From: Owenia fusiformis
Lineage: Eukaryota; Annelida; Polychaeta; Sabellida; Oweniidae
Assembly: GCA_903813345.2 (NCBI GenBank)
Contig: CAIIXF020000011.1
Location: 12,312,842-12,376,841, forward strand
Length of the DNA: 64,000 nucleotides
Direction of reading: 5' to 3'
Position numbers and translations under genes: made by a program. The notes under the pieces are model-generated. The model ran no database searches. It had not been told where the DNA came from and worked only from the letters and a program-made list of their open reading frames with translations. This document shows, piece by piece, positions 10,414 to 21,400 of the stretch (the stretch's first letter is position 1; each line of letters opens with the position of its first letter).

Positions 10414-12914
10414 TCACGATGAAGTCCTTGTTGTTTCATCAGTTGCTCTTTCTGCGCCGTCTGTATTTTGCTCTACTACAGCTGTTGCTTCGGTTGCTTT
10501 CTTTGAACCTGTCGGATAGCATACCTGGTTTTAACTTTTTATGTTTTTGTTTTGGAATATTGGTCATATGCGACGACTGTTCTATTTGATGCAAATATTG
10601 GATTTACGATACTCGAATTAGTGTTGATAATGTGAATATGAAATAATAAATATAAAAAGATGATGTCATTATGTGTATTATCAAAGAAACAGTCTAATAA
10701 AAACACATATTATATACTGTAGAATATGTATTGATGTTTAAGTATTTCATAACCACTTGTGTGAGTTTTACATTTACGTTTCTCGCTCAAGACACCCAAT
10801 TTAAGATCTTAGAATATTATATATGGACATTCTAAATATCTTACCGAAGTTTTTGGTTTTGAACAATTTTTCAAAATCAGGTGCGATGCCATCTGCTATC
10901 TCCTTCCCAATCCCCTCGGTCCCATAACATTCGTAACTTTGCCCCTGTTGCCCCGTATGCTTTTTGCACTTTATTATGACAATGTCCCACTTGTCACTCA
11001 GGTGGAGCTCGTCTGCCTGAAAAATAGTTTTAATTTATTTATTTTTAATTGTATAATGGTCAAACAGAACTTAGATAAAGAAAACACATTTGAACTTATG
11101 CATTAACTTTAATAACCCAGATGCGAGTAGATATAATCTTGATTTACGTCATTAAAAATTCAGAATCAAGTCAAAGTAATATCATATTTGAAATCTACAT
11201 GTAAAATTACTTCTAGAAATGTGGTTTTAAAAAGTGTTTATCAACTTTGAAAAAATAATTTTCTTTGAAAATGTGACTTCTAGCTCGGGAAGATTCCCCA
11301 TAGACCCCATGCTATAAAATCACAAAAAATGAAATATCTTTTCTTTTAGTGGACAGATAATATTTTGCTTTACTGGACATATTTCCATTAGTATAAGTAT
11401 CAGACACATAAGGGTTATATGAAAATTGAGCCACTTAAATTGATAATATTCAAGTTTAAGGGAACTTAATTATATACCTGCCATGTTAATTGACCCGACT
11501 CAGCCACCTGGTGGTGAAACTGGTAACTACCTACTCGCATTTGGGTAATTAAGTATCATTTAGCATTGCCCATGTCATGTTTAATTATATCAAAAAAAAC
11601 TTACGTGTTTCTTCATTGTTTTATATTTCCTCCCGAAATCAGTCGTTGATGCCAATTTCCTGACCTGAATCTTTCTCTTGGGGAATACATTGCCACAACT
11701 TGGGCATTTTCTAGTCCTTATCGCCAATACACGCTTACAGGACGAACATTCTCTTTGTGCTTTTCCTTGCAAACTCTGAAAAATAGGGCCGATAGCTATA
11801 TACGTTGAGTACTGTATACATAATACACATGGTCCTCTAGCTTATTGTATTGTACAATGCGCATCTCCAAAAATACGAATTCGCATGTCATTTTGGCGTA
11901 TTGTTTTGTATTGTATAGTGTAATTTATTGTATATATTGTGTTTATTGTATCGTGTTGTTCAGGAAACAAATTATCTTCGATGCATTAATTTATTTACAG
12001 GGTGTTCATTAGTAACGACACTGTGTCTTCCAATTTGTCATATAACAACATTTCTAGAAATTTAATTTCGGGTCTATTTTTAAGGTTTCAAGGCTCAAGA
12101 TCTCAAAACAAATGAAACGATAATACGAAACTACTGAGCATGTTATAACTACTTTGATTGTATGTTTGTATTTTTGTTTTGGGTTGCCTCATTCAATTTC
12201 CTTAATTAAAAGGATGTTAAATCATTAGAGTCGCAAGTACCTACATGAATTTGTTCTTATATATTTAGTGCTTCGAGCGGATACACACTTTATGCTTTGC
12301 ATCTCTATTTAGCGAATCTTGAAATGAGAAAATTGCGCATTGTTACAGTGCTCCTTGAATCAGAAGGTTTCGTGATATGTTGTTCAAACTCCAACTCTGT
12401 TCTGTTATAACCACCTCAAAATTCCAAGATAGCTCTGTGAGAATAATATGTACTCCTACACAATTTTGATAAGAAAAAATGGCTTAGACGGAAAATAAGT
12501 ACTTTATTTTATCACTTATATGTCGTTGTAATTTGTTTCTAAATATAGCTTATTTATTCAACTAGATTATCAACAACAAAGTGCAGTACTTGTCTTATCA
12601 CTTTTATGAGATTCACTTCGATTGAGAGTAAAACATAATGTTGAGATAATGCAGATGTTATCTCTCATACACTACATCAAACTCATATCCTAGGAAAATT
12701 AGCCAAATCTTATGAAGTGTTTATTACGCAGGTAGTTACTATTTAGTCATTACGTTGTTTAAGACCAATATCCTGAATTAAAATTATCATTTTCAAGAGA
12801 ACAATACAAACAAAATGACATATACATGTATTATATAGTTACCTTCTTTCCGGGTACGTCATGCTCATCTTCTGACAAACGCAATACAAAATCCTCTTCG
12901 GAATTTGAAGACAT
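10414..12914 (-). CDS. Small zinc-ribbon protein, 4 exons, 169 aa
   Basis: Exons on the minus strand are 12914-12843 (ATG start, 72 nt), 11775-11605 (171 nt), 11016-10845 (172 nt) and 10508-10414 (95 nt, TGA). All borders are GT-AG (donors GTAACT, GTAAGT, GTAAGA) and phases 0, 0, 1 chain without a stop; the sum is 510 nt. The protein starts acidic (MSSNSEEDF), then has a C-x2-C-x10-C-x2-C zinc ribbon at about residues 34-51 (CSSCK...CPSCG), a basic stretch, a middle domain around WDIVIIKCKKH, and an Ala/Thr/Glu-rich tail. The ribbon resembles small C..C/CP.CG ribbons such as the UPF0547 type, but I cannot assign a function. It lies on the same strand and downstream of the KDZ transposase, so it may be an accessory gene of that element or an unrelated host gene. 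Confidence 0.72.
11040..11555. repeat. Dispersed repeat, copy 1 (inverted relative to 49.3-49.9 kb)
   Basis: Lies across an intron of the zinc-ribbon gene. Its reverse complement aligns by eye with 49262-49420 plus 49791-49940 (shared phrases include TCTATGGGGAATCT and AAAGATATTTCA). Part of it (about 11100-11230) also matches 43265-43370 and 51955-52075 (shared TTTCAAATATG and AATGTTTAATGA phrases). It serves as the empty site for the TTAA element at 49421-49790. Confidence 0.65.
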
Positions 12915-13358
12915 GTTTTGCCTAACGCACGTGTAATAATAAGACACCAGTCTTGGTTTCTGACAATAAGAATGTAAGATGCAGATACATTTACTCAAAC
13001 TTCAACGTTTTAGTATATTATCATCAACGTTTCAGATTATTCCATTTACAGAAACTCATCAATATACCATTAACATTCATTCAAAATTACAGCTGTTGGA
13101 ATAAATGTCTTTAAATGAACTTCAAAGATTCCAGAAGTCCTTTGTGTTAAATCGAACATTAGCCAGATACAGCACTCATAGTACAGTGCTTAGTATGCCA
13201 TGCTTTCTTGTTGACTTTGAAATGTCTTACTAACTCTAAACATAATAGTGAATGTTCAATTGTTATCAACGTTTCATTTGCATTATTCCAGAAAGAAATA
13301 TAAGCGTCAAATTCAGATTTGGGCAAGGTAAGTAAGCATGTATATTTACCATGTTCAA

Positions 13359-13424
13359 GGGGAGTAAGTCAGCCCCCGGCCCCACCTCTCTATATTATCA
13401 ATATAGAAGGGAGACTTACTCCCC
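13359..13424. repeat. Short nested hairpin
   Basis: GGGGAGTAAGTC at 13359-13370 pairs with GACTTACTCCCC at 13413-13424, and an inner CTATATT/AATATAG pair lies at 13390-13407. It is probably a small MITE. The rest of 12915-13600 is non-coding with nothing recognised. Confidence 0.6.
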
Positions 13425-13604
13425 ATGACCATTTTTGATGATTCGTGTGGAATATCATTCTTGTTGAAAATTGTTAATATTGAACTCTCGGGCCTGTAGT
13501 CATACGGTGAATTGTAACGACATTATGCTTGGGCAAGATGAACTTTGTACAAAATAGATATTTTTGTCCAAAGTACACGAGTTAGTCAAATCAGTCGCAA
13601 ATTG

Positions 13605-14540
13605 ACAATCGATTTCCATCACATACTGTGACAGATAATCAATTTCCAACCCAATTTACAATTACACTAAACTCCTTTTCAACGGGTCCTCTTACATAAC
13701 GTCAATTAATCTGTAAGATGATCAATGGGGCAGACATTCGATTTCCATCACATACTGTGACAAACAATCAATTTCCACAATTGATAATGACAATAAACTC
13801 CTTTTTAAACAGGTCCTGCTATATAACGTCAATTAATCTGTAAGATGATCAATGGGACAGACAATCGATTTCCATCACATACTGTGACAAACAATCAATT
13901 TCCATCCCAAATGATAATGCCAATAAACTCCTTTTTAAACAGGTCCTGCTATATAACGTCAATTAATCTGTAAGATGATCAATGGGACAGACAATCGATT
14001 TCCATCACATACTGTGACAAACAATCAATTTCCATCCCAATTGATAATTACAATAAACTCCTTTTCAACTGATCATGTTATATAACGTCAATTAATCGGT
14101 AAGATGATCAATGGGGCAGACATTCGATTTCCATCACATACTGTGACAAACAATCAATTTCCACAATTGATAATGACAATAAACTCCTTTTTAAACAGGT
14201 CCTGCTATATAACGTCAATTAATCTGTAAGATGATCAATGGGACAGACAATCGATTTCCATCACATACTGTGACAAACAATCAATTTCCATCCCAAATGA
14301 TAATGACAATAAACTCCTTTTTAAACAGGTCCTGCTATATAACGTCAATTAATCTGTAAGATGATCAATGAGACAGACAATCGATTTCCATCACATACTG
14401 TGACAAACAATCAATTTCCATCCCAATTGATAATTACAATAAACTCCTTTACAACAGGTCCTGTTATATAATGTCAATCAGTCAATTAATCTGTAAGATG
14501 ATCAATGAGACAGACAATCGATTTCCATCACATATTCTGA
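13605..14540. repeat. 128-bp satellite array with 386-bp trimer periodicity
   Basis: The phrase GATTTCCATCACATACTGTG, or a close variant, starts at 13611, 13740, 13867, 13997, 14126, 14253, 14383 and 14520. Successive spacings are 129, 127, 130, 129, 127, 130 and 137. Every third monomer is closer in kind: the variant with GGGGCAGACATTCG recurs at the second and fifth copies, and 13611/13997/14383 are 386 apart. This is a three-monomer higher-order repeat. It sits between the zinc-ribbon gene and the 3' end of the KDZ transposase and may be a subterminal repeat of that element (inference). Confidence 0.85.
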
Positions 14541-15070
14541 ATGTCCAGATTTGGAACATCGAGAATAGTATGCGCGGGTAGATATGTTGAGTGTCACAAG
14601 TATATACTTTCTGATTTTATTTAATTCCATATTTCTTTGACCATTACTGTCTAGAAATAATAGTAAAGCATCTAATAATTTTCCATTGAAATTTATTTCA
14701 CTCGATTCTATTGCACTTCTGGCTACCATTTATTGAAAATATAAAATTCTCTAACAAACATCAACTTCGAATCAATTAAAGGTGAATACATTATTGAGTC
14801 ACTAAAAAGGTAAAACAAATCAGAGTAAATGACTGGGTTTTCATCTCCGAGTATACCAGATCGAGTGAAATACAATACGATGCATTGTGATATAGTATAA
14901 TAAGTGGAAAAATGTAATAAAATGCAATACAATATACAAAACAATATAAAATGAAACGCAAACTTAACCAGTATAATATAATACAAACAAAGGTCATGTA
15001 ATCTCACATATTACATTAGTGATTATGCACAGTAATTAACTAACATTATTTTCAATATATTTTTCTATCA
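14541..15070. other. Non-coding AT-rich stretch
   Basis: Contains runs of short direct repeats (AATACAAT/TATAATA type) around 14870-14990 that keep minus-strand frames open by composition. No gene is supported. Confidence 0.4.
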
Positions 15071-15478
15071 GAATTGGTAAAAGAACAATAAGTACATGTA
15101 GTAAACAATTGAGGCAAACACTATGTATAGAAATATATCGGATCTGTCTCTATGGTTGTGTATATTCAAAGTCATAATCAGGGCGTTTCCTCTTCATCAA
15201 AGTTAACATCATCTGCGCTCCAAGAATCTGGAGATGGAAGCACTAAGCATCGTCGTAGGAACAATCGAAACCTTGTGAATCAAGATGAGCACTAAGTCAG
15301 GATTGGTAAATTTTGAACAATAAGTACATGTAGTAAACAATTGAGGCAAACACCATGTATAGAAATATATCGGATCTGTCTCTATGGTTGTGTATATTCA
15401 AAGTCATAATCAGGATGTTTCCTCTTCATCATAGTCAACATCATCTGCGCTCCAAGAGTCTGAAGATGGAAGCACTAT
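15071..15478. repeat. Direct duplication of the transposase 3' end
   Basis: About 178 bp at 15071-15248 recur at about 15300-15478, offset about 230. The downstream copy holds the true stop and last codons of the KDZ transposase (minus-strand ending DDVDYDEEETS). The outer copy still encodes a near-identical ending (DDVNFDEEETP) followed by a stop but is detached from the gene. Both include the 3' flank. Confidence 0.8.
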
Positions 15479-18400
15479 GTCTTTTAGTGCAAATGTAAAC
15501 AATTCTGCGCCTTTCGCTAACTGTGATTTACAGAAGGCATTTCCTTCCTTCAGCAATGCAATGCAACCATTACTTGTTGTCATATCGGCTAAGTTGTCTT
15601 CACTTAAACTATACATTTGTGTGTCCTTTGTGTTTTTGAATTCGCCTCTGCTTATGTTTGTTAGCATAGCATTATTTTTGCGTCTGGCCATGGACCAGTA
15701 GTTGATGTAGTTAATCATTTCTTGCTTGATTAACGCTTCCTCTTCTATAAGTCGCTGAATTCTCAAAGTACACTCAACGACTTCCTTCTTGAAGCGGATC
15801 GGGAAAGAATCTTCTGAAACCATAAGATATAAATAAGAATATATATCGACCTGAATTCTTGGTAATATGTAAATATTTCGATTGCCTAATATGGGATACT
15901 CTCTTCTTTTAATAAATATTCAATGATGCCTTAAATGTCAAAGTTTTATATGTCAATCCCAAGTTTGTTATGGTATTTATGTGATGACATGTTACAAAAC
16001 GTTAATGTACTTCAACTTTATAAGAGGTGTATATTAAATACAAACCAGAAAGTTGTTTAAGCCATGGTATATCCCCCTTCAAAACTCCATCCACTGTCAC
16101 TTGGTGGTGGACCATATCCCCCGGACATACGTCGCAAAGTCGATTATATTTCTCAACTAGTCGATGCAGTTCGTTCTTCTCAGCTGATACCTTCTGCCAG
16201 AGACTAGTTCTCTTCTTTGATGAATCTGAAATCATACAAAATGTAGCAATGTCATATCGCAACGAACATTAAGATCAGCTGCAATTAAACATTATGTTCC
16301 CGCATTGTATATAAAATCACAAATAAAAAGAAAAACAACACTAGTCCCACTATTTTTTATTTGAGGTGGAATAAAAGTCATTTTTGTATAATCCAGATGA
16401 TATTTAATTTTTTGTGACCAAGTTGAACGTTAAAATATTGTTATGACGCTTTTTAATTCATATTTGTTTGCAATTTATTACCTTGCAATTGTTTTACTAT
16501 ATTTTCTAAATCAAAATTCACTGAATGCGTTTTAAAACATTTCTCTCACCCGCAGCTCTGTGTATAGTTTGGATCCTTTGGTTGATTGAAATCTGGGTCA
16601 ACTCGACTTTGTTTTGTAGGTCGCCAAGAGTTTTTCTCACGAGAAGTCGGAACCCATCATCCATCGCATTTTGATTATCCTCGTATTTGGTTTTAAGACA
16701 ACGTAGCCTCTCTCTTTTTCTAGGTAACTCTTTGTCCATCTCTGCTGCAGCTTCGTATAAGTCTGTTGTCTTCAGCATTATGGCTGTACCCATCGATGTT
16801 TGCGACAGATAACTTGATATATGTTCATGGTCGCAAAATAACCTGTGAAGGGTAAACAGCTCAACCTTTTCCTCAAAAGTTTTTTTTCGGTTCGTCTCAC
16901 TTGCTGCATCTATAGATACATAAACATAAGAAATATCATTTTAATAAAATATAGTCATATATATGATAAATACTTATAGAAAACATAAAATAAATGCCTA
17001 TAAAATGAAATTATATTTCGGCAAAATGTGCAACATTCGCCTAAAATCAATGTATTTTAAGAGTTAAACTAGGCACAATGTTTCGGTCTATTTACTGTTT
17101 GGCATTTCATCACATGGATCTTTTGAATAGACGTTTCGATTATCGATGAAGAGATATTATTCATCAAGTGCCCTAGGTCTGACATATTTAATGCAAAGTT
17201 TGATTAAATACCCTTTGCTATATGTTTCAATTCTTGCAGCCATTCAGCAATCTCTCGGTTTGAAATCTGATTAACCTCCTTCAAGTTGTTCAGCGCCTCT
17301 CTAGTCTCAATGACGTCGGATTGTGCCTGTTAATTCAAAATGCGGAAGGGATTTTATCAAGTTGTTCTTTGTAGAATGTTTATATCTTAGTACAAAAATG
17401 TTTAGATCTTAGTACTTAAATGCCACATGCGCAATTACGCCAATGCTGTGTACTAAACGGATAAAATGTAAATGGAATTTGAACCAATTGTAAAATATAT
17501 ATTGTACATATTTTAATACAAATAAGTTAATCATTCCGCCAATTAACCAACAATCAAACGTCACCTCAACTAGAATTATTTCTATATGATGTATACATTC
17601 TTTTTTGAAATTGAATGAAATATGTGTTCGTATTGCTGTTTTTGTATGTGAACTAATGTTAAATCATCAAAAATGAAAATCACTTTAATTTATCAAGAAT
17701 GAAATACCTTTTTATATCGGGTTGCTAAGCTTAAGGCAAGGTTATCTCGCTTCCGCTGGTTCCAATGGAAGACGGATTCTGTGATATGTTCCTCTCTTCC
17801 TGTAAACATAAGTTACAATATATGGATTATATTAACAGGAAAGCAGGCGAGAGGCTAACCTATTTAGAAAGTTTAAAGACACTCGTTGGCATCAATATTA
17901 CAAAATTATACTGCCATTGTCTTATTCTTTTAGACAGTTTTCTCTGTTATGGATTCATTATATTTATATTTATGATGATTATGATAAAAACTCATAACTT
18001 AAATGTACCTGCTTTACACATGTTTTTCGTTGTAATGTTCAATTTAGAAAGGTAACTGTTGATTTGCTCGACATCTTCTCCAGCTCCACCAGCAGCCCCA
18101 GTTTGCCAAGTCCCCGAAAAAATAATCTGTAATCGAAAGATTAATTTTCTTCTCAAATAACTAAGAATATTTTATAAAGTAATTAAAAACCTTTAGGAAA
18201 TGAAACTGAAATACAAAATTATCTAATATGTTCTATAACGTCGCGTACATTTATGCCGTTATATCTTTAATTCTTGAAAAAGACTAGGGGAATCAAGTCT
18301 TGATGTAATAAAATCGTTCTCTTAAGAAATGAATAATGTTATTTAAATATATATTATATATTAACCAGAGAGATGATATCACATACTATTATTTGAAATT

Positions 18401-21400
18401 GAATTTTTCAATAAAGTAAAAGATACATAGTTTAAGCAACATTATATAACACTTTACTAGTAAACTCACCGGACATGTCCATGAATGTGCTTTAGCGTGT
18501 AGTAGGGACAGAAACGGTGTCATTTGCATTGTCCGTCCAATGTCAGGGTAAATGTCCATTAAAATCATGGAGACGCGTCCTAACCATGGATTGTATTTAC
18601 AAGCTACATCTTGGCAAAAGAATTTGACGTGTCGAGGGAGACAGTATGTATATTGCAAATACAGACTATATGCATACACTTCCCCTCTTGTCATATTCAG
18701 GGATTTCAGAGCCAGCTGATGCCTGCATCCCAAAATCTGCAAACCCGTCTCATCTTTGTTTGCAAGTCGTCGTGAGACGCTCTTTGCTGCCTTCCATTTG
18801 GTATCCCCACAACTGCTGTTTCCGTCCTAAAACATTTCGATATTTATAGTCGATCAACCAAATAGAATATCAATTTTGATTAATTTGAAAAAATATAGTT
18901 TTGCAAATTGATTAAATCAAATATATCAAGTTAAAAAGAAAATGTTGAGAATGACAACCGTCCACAATGACCGTTTAAAGCAGTAGCGTTTCCCAAATTA
19001 TGCTGGGATTAAGGATTACTTACAGCTGACTGCTTAGCGTAGACATTAGAAACAAACTCCTCCACTTTTTCATCATCCACGACAAACTCATCAGTGTAGT
19101 AGTTTTTCCTTGTTCCTCTAAAATAAATGAAACATATATCGGTATGCATGACATACGACAAAGTGCAACATCACCTGTAAAGTTACATTTAAGCATTATA
19201 GTGTAATAAAAGTGAGTTTAAAGGTGCAATAATTAGTGCAGAGGGGTCATTCAACGATCATGGACCAGTGTCAAAATATATTTAAGTTTGGATATTTCAT
19301 CAAGACTAACATCTATTTTTATTATCTACAAAGAAACCCCCTAGATAAACATTATTTTAGCTGATATTCCTCTTGAAACATGGTGGATCTTAAAAATATA
19401 AAAGTTGAAGTCCCCTTTTTGAAGCTTTGAACTGAATTTACACTTCTTATGCTGAAATTGATCATTTATCCATACATTTTAAGAAAATAGGTATGTCAAA
19501 GAAGATGTTAAACCAAATGTTGCCTTGATAGCTCAGAAAAATTGAAAAAACTTTCCTATTTTCTCTACAGTCCTTATTGCCCCTTTAAGCTTGCAATGTT
19601 TTTCACAACCTTAACGTGAATAGAAAATATTTAAGGATGCATTTGTATAGGTGATTTGCTATATGTATAGTTGGCATTTTGATTTTATATGCAAGCTTAA
19701 AATCCCTAATATAACTGCAATTACGTTTACTAAGGCCAATGTCAGTTACTAATTGTGGTGGTCATAAACCTTATAAACTCTGTTTCTTAATGATATGTAT
19801 ATTGCTATGTATCTAATGATATAGCTGATTTAATTGAAATATGATGACTACAAAAGTAGGTTGTATAAATTAAAAGATATATTATGTTTATTTCTCAAGT
19901 TAGATTTGCCATTCTGAGAAGATGTATTTGACTTTACCTTGGGACTTTGGAGAATCTGTACAATTTTTGGTTTCCGTCGCAATGGACTGCATGGCATTCT
20001 GTGTTACAACAAGGGCACTCAAGAAGTTCAATTGATTGCATTGACCTGACAGCAGAATTACAATACCTCCACTCGTCAAAGGCCTTGGAAAATGTAGATG
20101 GGTTTATGCAAGGGTTCTATAAGATGAAAAATAACAACAGTAGTTCCTTCCGAATCAATGATCTGAGCCCTTGGATCGTGAATTCGTACGATCCCCAATC
20201 CAATCCGGATAAAGTTTATCTTTTGGGATAAATCTTGGATTATTAGTCGGATAAATATTTGGTAAATTCGTACAATCCGAGGATTATGAGGGGAATTCCC
20301 AAGATTTATCCAATTTGCATTGCATTTATCAATTTTATCACAAAATTTATCCAAAAAGTAATCCACCTCAAGAGGTGCATCGAGATTTATCCTGAGATTA
20401 ATCCCAGGATTGTACGAATTCAACAATTTTTGGATTAATGCTAGGATCAAATCATTTTCGAACATTGCAAAAAAGATCGTTCCATGTCACTTAAAAGATA
20501 CAAAACCGAAAAGAACATATTTTCAATGAATAAGTATTAATCCACTGTGAAATTGAATCAAAATTTCTCATCATTGCTATTTATCTACTATGTAACAAAT
20601 GATATTCAGTATTAACCATGGTACTTACCCTTGCAAAATGCTTGGATGTGTCTGCTAGTAGGGAGATGTAACTTCCTTCAGAAAAAGAGGTATCATGACG
20701 TAACAAGGTGTTGTATTGTCTAAAAACCTCAACGCTAAAGAATGTGTGGGGGTGGACAGGTGATCCAGGCCAGTAATTGGATGACATAATGCGATTCATT
20801 TGATTTCCAGGCATTGAACTTTGGCACGCTTCACAATAGTATGATGGTAGCCATAGATCATATCGACCTGAAGTTAAATTAAAGTCAAACATTTGAAATG
20901 GTTCGTGACAATCGTTTATGAATTATAATGGACGGAATTCCTGCTGTTATGCTATCCAACGTTAATTAACTCATGCTAGGATGAAGAAAAGAATGCATTT
21001 TTTTCTTCATCCTAGACTCATGTATGTAGCTACCTTAGCCTAAGTTTCTAATTTTATCATCATTTAATACTTGTCCGATTCGTTTTTAAGCATAAGTGAA
21101 ACATAAAGAAAAATATATTACCATTTCACATGAATAATTGCACTAAATATCGTATGGCCAAAATCATACCTGATGTCGTAATGACAATACATTCCTTCCC
21201 TCTCGTCGCGGTTTTCTTTATCTGATGAGAACCGCATTGTTCACATAAATCAGGGGTCAAACATGGAAGTTCTCGGCCTAAAATATAATAGGAAAATTAA
21301 ACAGCATGTTCAAGGTTTCACTCATTTTACATAATGTTCGTACTGGATCTATCCATTTTCTATCCATATATTGCAATCAACTGGGGCTTTGGTACAGTAC

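Noticed and set aside
14723-15007. Minus-strand hydrophobic frame resembling a membrane protein
   Set aside because: Comes from AT-rich simple repeats; two overlapping frames are open at once, and there are no splice or start signals.
15477-15701. Plus-strand frame antisense to the last KDZ exon
   Set aside because: The minus-strand frame is phase-linked to fourteen other exons and has family motifs.
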